From Acidobacteriota bacterium (GTDB taxonomy: Bacteria; Acidobacteriota; Vicinamibacteria; Vicinamibacterales; UBA2999), in NCBI GenBank assembly GCA_020851565.1, contig JADZCN010000098.1, positions 1 to 64,000 of the forward strand: 64,000 bases of DNA, in the 5' to 3' direction. Of the stretch, positions 33,333-41,741 are shown piece after piece; within the stretch, counting starts at the first letter, position 1; every line of letters begins with the position of its first letter. Below the pieces are notes generated by a model. It saw nothing but the letters and a program-made list of their open reading frames with translations. It was not told the DNA's origin and searched no databases. Both the position numbers and the translations under genes were made by a program.

Positions 33333-33827
33333 GTGGCAGCGGTGACGCTGCTGGCGGCGGCGTGCAGCGGCCCGCCGCCCGCCGCCGTAGCCCGCTCGAC
33401 GGGGGAGCGCGCGACCACGCGCGCCTACGACGGCGCGCCGCCGCCCATTCCGCACGACGACTCGATTGGCTCGTGCGTCACCTGCCACGACGACGATGGC
33501 GCGGCAATCGCGGGCGTGGGCGTGGCGCCGGCCTCGCCTCACGGTGCCGTCGCCGCCACGGGCGCGATGCAGCGCTGCCGCCAGTGCCATGTCCCCACCG
33601 AGTCGCGCGAGCTGTTCGTGGCCTCGCGTTTCACAGGCCTGCCGCAGGGGCCGTGGAAGGGCTCGCGGGCCACGCCAGGCGCGCCGCCCACGATTCCGCA
33701 CACCCTGCAGCTGCGGGAGAACTGCCTCGCCTGCCACGCGGGCCCCGCCGCGCGCGCGGAGATTCGCACGACGCACCCGGAGCGCATCCGGTGCCGGCAG
33801 TGCCACGTGCCGGAACTGGGGTTCTGA
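33333..33827 (+). CDS. tetraheme NapB-like cytochrome c with duplicated module
   Basis: Small exported cytochrome directly after napA. Four heme motifs: CVTCH, CRQCH, CLACH and CRQCH. They form two similar modules, each P-P-x-I-P-H followed by CxxCH and then CxxCHVP: PPPIPHDDSIGSCVTCH ... CRQCHVP and PPTIPHTLQLRENCLACH ... CRQCHVP. One such module corresponds to the diheme NapB subunit, so this looks like an internally duplicated NapB that passes electrons to NapA. A lipobox-like VTLLAAACSG begins it. The start is uncertain: GTG 33333 leaves a very short signal peptide, while the frame is open back to 33150 through TTCGTG repeats that appear to have invaded the 5' end. Confidence 0.8.
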   Translation: MAAVTLLAAACSGPPPAAVARSTGERATTRAYDGAPPPIPHDDSIGSCVTCHDDDGAAIAGVGVAPASPHGAVAATGAMQRCRQCHVPTESRELFVASRFTGLPQGPWKGSRATPGAPPTIPHTLQLRENCLACHAGPAARAEIRTTHPERIRCRQCHVPELGF

Positions 33828-33835
33828 CCTCCGGC

Positions 33836-33876
33836 CTTCGTGCCGGTCTTCGTGTGCTTCGTGCCTTCGTGGTTTC
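33836..33876. repeat. CTTCGTGCC array between convergent genes
   Basis: CTTCGTGCCGGT, CTTCGTGTG, CTTCGTGC and CTTCGTGGTTTCG fill the gap between the NapB-like stop (33827) and the stop of the minus-strand gene at 33879. Same word family as 33281-33312. Confidence 0.8.
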
Positions 33877-33878
33877 GT

Positions 33879-35141
33879 TTACGGCTTCGGCAGCACCGGC
33901 CAGCCTTCGGCCTTGCCGTCCTGTGTCACCGTCGTCGTGATCCGGAAGAGCTCGCCTTCGGCCGGCGGCAACACATACGAAAACCCCACGGACGAGGAAC
34001 TCGCCACCGCCGTCCACTGGCCAGTCGCCCGGTCCAGGCGGTCCACCGCGTACTTGTACTGTTTCGGCGTGTACCACGGCGCGATCCCCAGCCACTTCGA
34101 CTGCAGCTTCACGACCACCGTCTGGGCGTCGCGATAGTCGCGGTTGGCCACCATCGCGTAGTCGCGCCCCTGGCTGTCGCGGAACATCCCCAGCACCGCG
34201 CCCGCCCGGCCTTCTTCGCCGATCACCTGGACCCAATGTTCCTTCGGGAAGCTCCGCGTGCCGGCGGGGAGCGGCGCCGTGTGGAAGACGTCGATCGACG
34301 AGAGGCCGGCCAGGGCCTGGCCCAGCGGCCGGATCTCCTCGTTGATGGCCGCCACGTCCCGGCCCGCGGGCGTGAGCGCCCCCCCGCCGGGTGAGAACAC
34401 CATGTCGGCGTGGAACCACTCCACACCCGTCACGCCGTAGGCCAGCGCCGTGTAGATGCTGTGCCGCAGGCGGCGGTCGTTGTCGGGGAGCCGCGCCTGA
34501 TCCCCCCACTCGATGCCCGGGTTGGCCGACACCTCGAAGCACGCCGCCAGCGGGACGCCCGCGCGCACCGCGGCTTCACGGAACTGCTCGAGCTTCTCGA
34601 AGTAGCGGTCGCTGCCCCACCACCACTGGTAATAGTCGAAGCTCAGCAGCGGCGGGCGCGCGTCGGCCATGTAGGCACGCAGGAACTCACCCGTCGTCGA
34701 GAGCATGTTGACGAAGGGCACCTGCCGGGGCGCGGCCTGCTCGAAGGCCCGGAACCGCTCCCCGATGCCCCGGAACACGGCTTCGGGAAAGGGCTCGTCA
34801 CCGAGGTGATAGCCCCAGACGGTGCCGTTGGCGGAAAGGCGGGCGGCGTCGGCCGGATCGGTGGTCCTGACCATCGCCTTCAGGCCGTGGCGACCGACCA
34901 CGTCGAGCTCTCCGGGCGCGGCGTCCACGACCGTGAAGCCGGCGTCCGCCATGGCTTTCAGTCGGGCCTCTGTCCCGTCGATCTTCGGCGCGCGCCAGGC
35001 GTAGATCCAGAAGTCCCGCGGGATGCCCGAGGCCGAAGGCGGGGCCTGGGCCTCGAGGGCGCCCGGAGCCAGGCCGGGCGAGAGGCCGAGGATCAAGGCA
35101 AGGGGGCAGAGGTGCCGGATGAAAGGCAGGGCGGTGCGCAT
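33879..35141 (-). CDS. secreted TIM-barrel glycoside-hydrolase-like protein
   Basis: 420-residue exported protein (signal MRTALPFIRHLCPLALILGL). The body looks like a glycoside hydrolase-type (beta/alpha)8 barrel: FWIYAWRAPKIDG, MADAGFTVVDAAPGELDVVG, VWGYHLGDEPFPEAVFRGIG (a DEP strand end with a possible catalytic acid), LLSFDYYQWWWGSDRYFEKL, VTGVEWFHADM. A C-terminal beta domain follows (VSSSSVGFSYVLPPAEGEL-type). I do not recognise a numbered family. The ATG at 35141 follows TATGAT by six bases, so the mRNA is probably leaderless. Confidence 0.65.
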   Translation of the reverse strand: MRTALPFIRHLCPLALILGLSPGLAPGALEAQAPPSASGIPRDFWIYAWRAPKIDGTEARLKAMADAGFTVVDAAPGELDVVGRHGLKAMVRTTDPADAARLSANGTVWGYHLGDEPFPEAVFRGIGERFRAFEQAAPRQVPFVNMLSTTGEFLRAYMADARPPLLSFDYYQWWWGSDRYFEKLEQFREAAVRAGVPLAACFEVSANPGIEWGDQARLPDNDRRLRHSIYTALAYGVTGVEWFHADMVFSPGGGALTPAGRDVAAINEEIRPLGQALAGLSSIDVFHTAPLPAGTRSFPKEHWVQVIGEEGRAGAVLGMFRDSQGRDYAMVANRDYRDAQTVVVKLQSKWLGIAPWYTPKQYKYAVDRLDRATGQWTAVASSSSVGFSYVLPPAEGELFRITTTVTQDGKAEGWPVLPKP

Positions 35142-35147
35142 CGCGCC

Positions 35148-35153
35148 ATCATA
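35148..35153 (-). promoter_or_regulatory. -10 box TATGAT, leaderless spacing
   Basis: On the minus strand TATGAT is followed by GGCGCG and ATG (35141). The same geometry is seen at 21446 and 57501. Confidence 0.6.
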
Positions 35154-35180
35154 CGCGCGCGCCTGCGGGATTCCGGCGGG

Positions 35181-35196
35181 TATGACACCGGTCATA
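35181..35196. promoter_or_regulatory. palindrome TATGAC-ACCG-GTCATA, candidate CRP/FNR-family operator
   Basis: A perfect 6-4-6 inverted repeat lies in the gap between the divergent glycosidase-like gene and the cytochrome c gene (about 55 bases before its ATG). TGAC-N4-GTCA resembles half-site spacing of FNR/DNR-type regulators. The regulator is unknown. Confidence 0.4.
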
Positions 35197-35250
35197 ACCC
35201 GTTCCCGGCGCTGGTGAAAGACTCGGCCTCACGGAAGAGGAGGGCTTCAG

Positions 35251-35664
35251 ATGATCCGACACGTTTTCGTCGCGCTCGTCGCCCTGGCATTCTCGGCGGG
35301 ACTGGCCGTGGCGCAGCCGAAGGTCGAGAAGGCGCCCATCAAGCCGACCCCCGCTTCGGATGCGCAGGGCATGTTCTTCAACTACTGCGCGGTCTGCCAC
35401 GGCGGCACGGGCGTTGGTGACGGCCCGGCCGCGTCGGCCCTGACGAAGGCACCAGCCGACCTGACCCGCATCAGCGCCCGCAACGGCGGCCAGTTTCCCG
35501 AGGTCAAGGTGAAACGGTACATCGAGGGGCTGGACGAGGTGGCGGCCCACGGCACGCGCGACATGCCGATGTGGGGCGACCTGTTCCGCAGCCTCAACCG
35601 CGACACGGCGCAGATCCGCATCCAGGCCCTGGCCGACTACCTGAAGTCGATTCAGAAGCCGTAG
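35251..35664 (+). CDS. periplasmic cytochrome c
   Basis: 137-residue monoheme cytochrome c: signal peptide (MIRHVFVALVALAFSAGLAV), heme motif CAVCH in FFNYCAVCHGGTGVGDGPAA, and a likely axial Met in GTRDMPMWGDLFR. The class I pattern is that of an electron shuttle. GGAAGAGGAGGG precedes the ATG, so it has a normal leader. It could serve the NapA, oxidase or multicopper oxidase proteins nearby, but no partner is shown by sequence. Confidence 0.9.
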   Translation: MIRHVFVALVALAFSAGLAVAQPKVEKAPIKPTPASDAQGMFFNYCAVCHGGTGVGDGPAASALTKAPADLTRISARNGGQFPEVKVKRYIEGLDEVAAHGTRDMPMWGDLFRSLNRDTAQIRIQALADYLKSIQKP

Positions 35665-35721
35665 CGCCGCTGGCATGCCGCGCGCGGGGTGTCGACGTTT
35701 GATCGCCTCGCGCGCCCATGC

Positions 35722-35727
35722 TACGGT
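35722..35727 (+). promoter_or_regulatory. candidate -10 box TACGGT for the multicopper oxidase
   Basis: TACGGT is followed by seven bases and then ATG (35735), with no ribosome site. This is another instance of leaderless geometry. Confidence 0.4.
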
Positions 35728-35734
35728 CGGGTGC

Positions 35735-37102
35735 ATGACGCGCCGCGATCTGCTGGCCGCCGCCGGGGCCTGGACCTCGGCGGTCGTGCTCCTCCGCGGA
35801 CAGCACGGCGTCGCCCGCCAGCATCATCCGCCGCAACCCCCGGACGAACTGGCCGGCCCCGCCGACGTCACGCTGCGCATCGGCGAGATGGATCTCGAGC
35901 TGGCGCCGCGGCGCACCGTCCGCACCCTCGCCTACAACGGACAGGTGCCGGGGCCGCTGGTGCGGGCCCGCCGAGGGCGTCCCCTGACGGTGGATGTCTG
36001 GAACGACTCCAGGGAAGAAGACATCGTCCACTGGCACGGCCTCCACATCCCGCCGGAGGTGGACGGCGTGTACGAGGAGGGCACGCCCGGTGTCCCGCCC
36101 AGGGGCGGGCGGCGTCGCTACGTCTTCACGCCGGAGCCCGCCGGCACGCGCTGGTATCACAGCCACAATCCCGCCGGGCGCGACCTGAAGAAGAGCACGT
36201 ACTCCGGGCAGTTCGGGATGATGGTCGTCGAGGATGGCAACGATCCGGGCGACTACGACCAGGACGTCCCCATCCTGCTGCACGAGTGGGACCCGTACCT
36301 TCGCCGCAACGGGCCGCTCGACGTGGAGTTCAAATACTTCTCGATCAACGGGAAGATGCTCGGGGCGGCCGAGCCCATCCGCGTACGGCAGGGGCAGCGC
36401 GTGCTGTTCCGCATCGTCAACGCGAGCGCCACGCTGGAGCACCAGCTCGCCCTGCCCGGTCACCGGTTCCGCGTGATCGCGCTCGACGGGAACCCGGTGC
36501 CGGCTCCCATGTGGGTTCCCGTGGTGGATGTCGCCCCCGGCGAGCGCGTGGACGCCATCGTGGAGATGGACAACCCCGGTGTCTGGCTGATGGGCGGGCT
36601 GAAGGCACCGCAGCGCGACGCGGGCCTGGGCATCGTCGTCGAGTACGCCGATGCCTCCGGGGATCCGCGCTGGGCGCCCCCCTCGCCGTTCACGTGGGAT
36701 TACACGGTGTTTGGACCGCCCGCGGCGACCCGCCCGGAGCCGGACGGCCGGCTCACCATGGCCTTTCGCGCGAAGGACGATGGCCACCACTGGATGATCA
36801 ACGGGAAGTCGTGGCCCGACACGGACCCGATCGTCGTCGAGCGCGGCAGGCGTTACCGCTGGGTGCTGGACAACCAGAGCGCGGACCCGCACCCGGTCCA
36901 CCTGCATCGGCACACGTTCGAGCTGGTGAGCATCGCGGGCCGGCCCACGTCCGGCGTGTGGAAGGACGTCGTCGTGGTGCCGCCCTGGAAGCAGGCGGAG
37001 ATCGACGTCGTGGCCGACCAGCCGGGGCTGGCGCTCTTCCACTGCCACCAGCAGTTCCACATGGACAACGGCTTCATGGCGATGATGATCTACCAGGGCT
37101 GA
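35735..37102 (+). CDS. multicopper oxidase, Tat-exported
   Basis: 455-residue three-domain laccase-type oxidase. The start MTRRDLLAAAGAWTSAV is a twin-arginine-type signal. All four copper-binding blocks are present: IVHWHGLHIP, WYHSHNPAG, HPVHLHRHTFELV and LFHCHQQFHMDNGFM. The last gives a type 1 centre with Met-type axial surroundings. It could be a copper-detoxifying cuprous oxidase, a Mn/Fe oxidase or a phenol oxidase; the sequence does not decide. The WbqC gene starts four bases after its stop, so the two are probably cotranscribed. Confidence 0.92.
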   Translation: MTRRDLLAAAGAWTSAVVLLRGQHGVARQHHPPQPPDELAGPADVTLRIGEMDLELAPRRTVRTLAYNGQVPGPLVRARRGRPLTVDVWNDSREEDIVHWHGLHIPPEVDGVYEEGTPGVPPRGGRRRYVFTPEPAGTRWYHSHNPAGRDLKKSTYSGQFGMMVVEDGNDPGDYDQDVPILLHEWDPYLRRNGPLDVEFKYFSINGKMLGAAEPIRVRQGQRVLFRIVNASATLEHQLALPGHRFRVIALDGNPVPAPMWVPVVDVAPGERVDAIVEMDNPGVWLMGGLKAPQRDAGLGIVVEYADASGDPRWAPPSPFTWDYTVFGPPAATRPEPDGRLTMAFRAKDDGHHWMINGKSWPDTDPIVVERGRRYRWVLDNQSADPHPVHLHRHTFELVSIAGRPTSGVWKDVVVVPPWKQAEIDVVADQPGLALFHCHQQFHMDNGFMAMMIYQG

Positions 37103-37106
37103 GCCG

Positions 37107-37817
37107 ATGGTACTCGGCCTGATGCAGCCGTATTTCTTCCCGTACCTGGGCTACGTCGACCTCATGCGTCGCTCCGATGTGTGGGTCGTCTTCGACACGG
37201 CGCAGTACATCTCGCGCGGGTGGGTGAACCGCAATCGCATCCTGCATCCCGCGCAGGGGTGGCAGTACATCACGGTGCCCGTGGCCCGGCACGCGCTCGA
37301 CACGCCCATTCGCGACATCGAGATCGCCCGGGGCCCGGCCTGGGCCACACGCATCGAGGGACAACTCCAGCACTATCGCCGTCGCGCCCCGTACTTCGAC
37401 GACGTCCTGTCGCTCGTGCACGAGTGCCTGCGTCCGGACGAGACATCGCTGCTCCGCCTGAACGTGCGCTGCCTCGCCGGAGTCTGCACGCGGCTCGGGG
37501 TCCATTTCGAGGGGCGGCTGCTGTCGGAGATGGGCCTGGCACTGGGGCCGATAGACGCACCGGGCGACTGGAGCCTGCGCGTCGCCCAGGCCCTTGGCCT
37601 GGACGAGTGCCTGAACCCGCCGGGCGGCCGCCACCTGTATGCGCCGGAGAAGTTCGCGGCCGGCGGTGTCCGCCTGACCATCCAGGAGCCGGTCGATTTC
37701 CGCTACGACTGCGCGGGCTACGGCTTCGAGCCGTCCCTCTCCATGCTCGACGTGCTGATGTGGAACTCGCCGGCCGACGTTCGCGCGTGGCTCGACCGCC
37801 GGCGCGCCCGCGGCTGA
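37107..37817 (+). CDS. WbqC-family protein
   Basis: 236-residue protein with the WbqC signature: LMQPYFFPYLGYVDLMRRSD, VWVVFDTAQYISRGWVNRNR, ILHPAQGWQYITVPV, then LGLDECLNPPGGRHLYAPEK. WbqC proteins occur in O-antigen and glycan clusters and have no settled biochemical role. The next gene, a sugar aminotransferase of the DegT type, supports a link to nucleotide-sugar metabolism. The four-base gap after the multicopper oxidase is unexpected for such a gene. Confidence 0.9.
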   Translation: MVLGLMQPYFFPYLGYVDLMRRSDVWVVFDTAQYISRGWVNRNRILHPAQGWQYITVPVARHALDTPIRDIEIARGPAWATRIEGQLQHYRRRAPYFDDVLSLVHECLRPDETSLLRLNVRCLAGVCTRLGVHFEGRLLSEMGLALGPIDAPGDWSLRVAQALGLDECLNPPGGRHLYAPEKFAAGGVRLTIQEPVDFRYDCAGYGFEPSLSMLDVLMWNSPADVRAWLDRRRARG

Positions 37818-37865
37818 CCGCTCGGGTTTGCATGCCGCCGAGGTAGGCGTATTCTGGGGCCACTC

Positions 37866-39083
37866 ATGGCCGAGCTTCCACGATCACGCGGCCCCACGCG
37901 CGCGCCACTGGCCGTGCTGGGCGCCGCGCCTGCTTTCGAAACGCCCCTCCTCACCGGATGCCCGAACATCCTCGATCCGGCGGAGACGGCTTCTCTCATT
38001 CGGGACGCCATGGCCCGTCGCAGGCTCACCAACGAAGGGCCGCTCGTGCGGCGCCTCGAGGAGCAGTTTGCCGCGTTTCACGGCGTGCAGCACGCAGTGG
38101 CCGTCGCCAACGCCACGCTGGGCCTCCAGCTGGTGGCCGCCGCCCTCAACGTCTCGGGCGAGGTCATCGTCCCGTCGTTCACCTTCATTGGCACCGTGCA
38201 CGCACTGTCCTGGATCGGACTCCGTCCGGTGTTCTGCGATATCTCGGTGGAGACGCACACCCTCGACGCCGCACGCGTGGAGTTGGCGGTGACGCGCGAG
38301 ACCGGGGCTATCGTCGGCGTCCATCTCTGGGGGCGGCCCTGCGACATCGACGGGATCCAGCGCGTGGCCGGGGCGCACGGCGTGCCGGTGCTGTTCGACG
38401 CGGCACACGCGACCGGGAGCGCGTGGCAAGGGACCCGCCTGGGCCGCTTCGGCCGCGCGGAGGTCTTCAGCCTGCACGCCACCAAGTCCATCAACGGCCT
38501 GGAGGGCGGCATGGTGACGACCAACGACGACGAACTGGCCGAGCGGGTGCGGCGGCTGCGCAACTTCGGCTTCAGCGCCGAAGGCCGGGTGGTCTCCCGT
38601 GGCATCAACGCGAAGATGGACGAGTTCTCGGCGGCCATGGCACTGACCAATCTCGCGGCGTTCGACCGGCTGTCCGCGCACAACAGCGCCATTCGCGAGG
38701 CGTATCGCCACGGGCTCGCGCGCTTGCCGGGCCTCCGCCTGTCCGAAAATCCCGCCGGTGACGTGCCATCCAGGCACTACGCCGTGGTCGAAGTGGACGA
38801 GGCGTCACCGCTCCGGCGGGACGAGCTGTGCCGGGTGCTCGTCGCCGAGCGCGTGACCCCGAGGCGGTACTTCCGGCCCGGTTGCCACCGCAGCCCGCCG
38901 TATGCGTCCGAGGCGCCGCGCCACCCGCTGCCGGTGACCGAGCGCCTCAGCCAGACCCTCATGCAGCTGCCGACCGGGCTGCAGATGACCCCCGACGACG
39001 CCACGACCATGGTCGCGGTTCTCGGTCACGCGCTGGAGGAAGCGCCACGCGTGCGCGCGGCTCTGGCCGCCACTGCGCCGTGA
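37866..39083 (+). CDS. DegT/DnrJ/EryC1/StrS-family sugar aminotransferase
   Basis: 405-residue PLP enzyme that aminates keto-sugars bound to nucleotides. Family blocks: RRLTNEGPLVRRLEEQFAAF, VANATLGLQLVAAAL, EVIVPSFTFIGTVHALSWIG, VLFDAAHATGSAW (Asp for PLP N1) and FSLHATKSINGLEGGMVTT with the Schiff-base Lys207. A C-terminal segment PRRYFRPGCHRSP is also typical. A TATTCT box ends ten bases before the ATG. With WbqC upstream it likely serves surface-glycan synthesis. Confidence 0.93.
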   Translation: MAELPRSRGPTRAPLAVLGAAPAFETPLLTGCPNILDPAETASLIRDAMARRRLTNEGPLVRRLEEQFAAFHGVQHAVAVANATLGLQLVAAALNVSGEVIVPSFTFIGTVHALSWIGLRPVFCDISVETHTLDAARVELAVTRETGAIVGVHLWGRPCDIDGIQRVAGAHGVPVLFDAAHATGSAWQGTRLGRFGRAEVFSLHATKSINGLEGGMVTTNDDELAERVRRLRNFGFSAEGRVVSRGINAKMDEFSAAMALTNLAAFDRLSAHNSAIREAYRHGLARLPGLRLSENPAGDVPSRHYAVVEVDEASPLRRDELCRVLVAERVTPRRYFRPGCHRSPPYASEAPRHPLPVTERLSQTLMQLPTGLQMTPDDATTMVAVLGHALEEAPRVRAALAATAP

Positions 39084-39090
39084 CCAGGCC

Positions 39091-40509
39091 CTACGAGGCG
39101 AGCATCCCGGCCGCGATGAGCACGCCCATCGAGACGGCCGCCACCGTCACCGCATACGGCAACTGCGTCGTCACGTGGTCCATGTGATCCGAGCCCGCCC
39201 CGAACGAGGACAGGCAGGTCGTGTCCGACACGGGTGAGGCGTGATCGCCGAACAGCCCGCCGCCGATGAGGGCGCCCACGGTGAAGAGCACCTGGGTGTC
39301 CACGGAGCCGCCCGACAGGCTGAAGGTGACGGGCATGACGATGGGCGCGAGCATGGCGTAGGTGCCCCATGAGGTGCCGGTGAAGAACGAGACCAGGGCA
39401 CCGGTGGCGAACGTCGCCGCGGGCAGGAACGCGGCCGTCATCCACCCCTCCGTGGCCGACACGATGAACTGCTGCGCGCCGAGCGTCTTCGATACCGAGT
39501 TGATGGCGTAGGCGAGCGCCAGGATGACGATGGCGGGCAGCACGCCCTTGATGCCGGCCATGGCCACGTCCATCGCGTCGGTGACGCTCTCGAAGTGGCG
39601 GCCCAAGGCGAGCGCGGCTGCCTGGTACATCACGGCGGCGAGGAACGCCTCGAGGATTCGCACCTCGCCGATGGCGGCAAAGGTCCCCACCGCGACCCCC
39701 AGCACGATGGCCACGGGGATCAAGAGGTACACGACGAGCCCTGGCCGCCGGCCCGGGCGCGGCCGGACGGCCTCGAGCTCGCCACCAGCCAGGGGAACGG
39801 CGCCATCGCGCAGGACCTTGCCCTCGTCCCGCGCGCGCGCCTCGGCCCGGCGCATCGGGCCGTAGTGCGGCAGCAGCCCGAAGGCCAGCGCGCCCGCCAT
39901 CAGCGTGGCCAGCCACCCATAGAGGTTGAACGGAATCGCGCGGATGAAGAGCGCCATGCCGTCGGCCGTCGAGGCAATGGGCCCATGGCCGACCATCAGC
40001 CCCGCGATGTACACGGCCCACCCGCTCAGGGGCAGCAGCGTCGCCACCGGCGCGCTGGTCGAGTCGAGGAGGTAGGCGAGCTGCTCGCGCGAGACGCGGT
40101 ACCGATCGGTGAGCGGGCGCGCGATCGGGCCGGCGAAGAGCGGGCTGAAGTAGTCGCTGAAGAAGACGAACAGGCCGAGCCCCCACGCGAAGCCGGCGGC
40201 CGCGCGGCGCGACGTCAGCCGCGTCGAGGCCCACTCGGCGAACGCGCCGATGACGCCGGCGCGCAGGTAGAACGCGATCATCACGCCGACCGCGACCTCG
40301 ATCATCATCACCCAGATGAAATCGCTCGTGCCGAGGGAGGCCTTGAGGATGGTCGAGAGACCGGTGGCTGGGTCGAGCCCCGCCAGCAGGCCGCCGACGA
40401 TGCAGCCAGCCAGCAGCGAAAGGGCGGCGTTCCTGGTCCAGAAGGCCAGGCCGAGCGCGAGCACGACCGGCAGGAGCGAGAGCGCGCCGAGTGGCGCGAG
40501 GGTAGGCAT
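39091..40509 (-). CDS. NhaC-type Na+/H+ antiporter family protein
   Basis: 472-residue membrane protein with about 11-12 spans. Signature regions: FFSDYFSPLFAGPIARPLTD, STSAPVATLLPLSGWAVYIA, FFTGTSWGTYAMLAPIVMPV and GLFGDHASPVSDTTCLSSFG, all typical of the NhaC/YuiF-like antiporters. It starts 14 bases after the stop of the saccharopine-dehydrogenase-like gene, so the two form an operon. Exchange of an amino acid or organic acid rather than sodium is possible given this neighbour. Confidence 0.88.
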   Translation of the reverse strand: MPTLAPLGALSLLPVVLALGLAFWTRNAALSLLAGCIVGGLLAGLDPATGLSTILKASLGTSDFIWVMMIEVAVGVMIAFYLRAGVIGAFAEWASTRLTSRRAAAGFAWGLGLFVFFSDYFSPLFAGPIARPLTDRYRVSREQLAYLLDSTSAPVATLLPLSGWAVYIAGLMVGHGPIASTADGMALFIRAIPFNLYGWLATLMAGALAFGLLPHYGPMRRAEARARDEGKVLRDGAVPLAGGELEAVRPRPGRRPGLVVYLLIPVAIVLGVAVGTFAAIGEVRILEAFLAAVMYQAAALALGRHFESVTDAMDVAMAGIKGVLPAIVILALAYAINSVSKTLGAQQFIVSATEGWMTAAFLPAATFATGALVSFFTGTSWGTYAMLAPIVMPVTFSLSGGSVDTQVLFTVGALIGGGLFGDHASPVSDTTCLSSFGAGSDHMDHVTTQLPYAVTVAAVSMGVLIAAGMLAS

Positions 40510-40522
40510 GGCGAGGTTCCCG

Positions 40523-41707
40523 TCAGGCGGCCTGGGCCGATTCGGTGGTGGTGATGGTGATGCCGCAGTCGGCAAGAGCCCGTGCGAACGGGGCAAAGGG
40601 TACGTCCACGAGCGGCGACCTGATCCCTCCGCCGCGGATGTCACCGCGGACAATCATCTGCGCGCCAATGCTGGCGGTGAAGCCCACGAGGCGGCTCATC
40701 GCCGAGAGGCCGGTCCGCAGGTCGAGGCGATCCACCACCTGGTGCATCACCCGTGAGCGGATTCCCCCGCGACTTCCCGCAACCTCCACTCGCAGGATCC
40801 CGAGGTCGCGCTCGCCCGGGGCGTACTGGAGCTGCGGCTCGAGGGCGGCGGCCAGGAAGCGCCGGCGATTCACGGCCACACCGTCCACCAGCACCGCGTC
40901 GTCGTCCAGCAGGTGCAGGTCCACCATCGTTTTCCAGAAGGCCGAGTGGCCCGGGTAGCGCATGGCGTAGCGGCCCGCCCGGCGGATGCCCGACGGGTCC
41001 ACCCCGAGCTGCTGCAGGTAGGGCAGCACGTCGCCGTTGGGAAAGGCCTCGAGAAGGCCGACTTCGTCCACGGCCACCATGTGGCCGTGCTCCGGCGCGA
41101 ACTGCGCGGTGTCCGGGAGATGGATGACGCGGCCTTCCTCCACGAGGCACGCCGAACGGAGGTAGGAGCGGAGGACGCCCTCGAACGTCCAACTGATCTT
41201 GTACTTGAGCGGGTTGTCTGCGGCCGCGGGCTCGGGAATGCCGGCGCCGTAGCAGGCGATCTCGGTGATCTGGTCGAAGCGGCGCGCGGCATCGCCCAGC
41301 AGCAGCAGATCGATGCCAGGGTCCATGCCGAGCTCGGGCAGCAGCGTGACGCCGCGCTGACGGGCCGCCGGATCCAGCGACCGCAGTTCCGGCGTGACGT
41401 AGAACGTGTTGACGAGAGGCACACCGGCCTCGACGGCGGCGTGCGCGACGGACCCGATGAACGGCACGGGCAGCAGGTCGATGGCGACGTCGGGCCGTGA
41501 GGCGAAGAGGGCCTCCAGCGAAGCCCGATGGCGTGCATCAACGCTCGCCCAGGTGACGCGCGAGGCGTAGCCGCGCTCCTCGGCGAACTGGCGTGCCGCT
41601 TCGACGTGGCGGTCCGCCGCCGTGATGGCAGTGACGTCCGGGCTGCCGGCCAGGTGATGCAGGGCGGCTCGCCCCTGCATTCCCGTCCCGATCACGAGCA
41701 CGTGCAT
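40523..41707 (-). CDS. saccharopine dehydrogenase-like / lysine 6-dehydrogenase-like oxidoreductase
   Basis: 394-residue NAD(P) enzyme: Rossmann start MHVLVIGTGMQGRAALHHLA, DLLPVPFIGSVAHAAVEAGV, VNTFYVTPE, LLPELGMDPGIDLLLLG, YKISWTFEGVLRSYLR. This matches the saccharopine dehydrogenase superfamily, closest in style to lysine 6-dehydrogenase or carboxynorspermidine-like members. The exact amino acid substrate is open. TATGAT lies eight bases before the ATG. It is cotranscribed with an NhaC-type transporter. Confidence 0.85.
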   Translation of the reverse strand: MHVLVIGTGMQGRAALHHLAGSPDVTAITAADRHVEAARQFAEERGYASRVTWASVDARHRASLEALFASRPDVAIDLLPVPFIGSVAHAAVEAGVPLVNTFYVTPELRSLDPAARQRGVTLLPELGMDPGIDLLLLGDAARRFDQITEIACYGAGIPEPAAADNPLKYKISWTFEGVLRSYLRSACLVEEGRVIHLPDTAQFAPEHGHMVAVDEVGLLEAFPNGDVLPYLQQLGVDPSGIRRAGRYAMRYPGHSAFWKTMVDLHLLDDDAVLVDGVAVNRRRFLAAALEPQLQYAPGERDLGILRVEVAGSRGGIRSRVMHQVVDRLDLRTGLSAMSRLVGFTASIGAQMIVRGDIRGGGIRSPLVDVPFAPFARALADCGITITTTESAQAA

Positions 41708-41715
41708 GGCACGGC

Positions 41716-41721
41716 ATCATA
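41716..41721 (-). promoter_or_regulatory. -10 box TATGAT, near-leaderless spacing
   Basis: Minus strand: TATGAT, GCCGTGCC, ATG (41707). No ribosome site. Confidence 0.55.
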
Positions 41722-41741
41722 CGCGGAGGCCCTGTTCCGCG

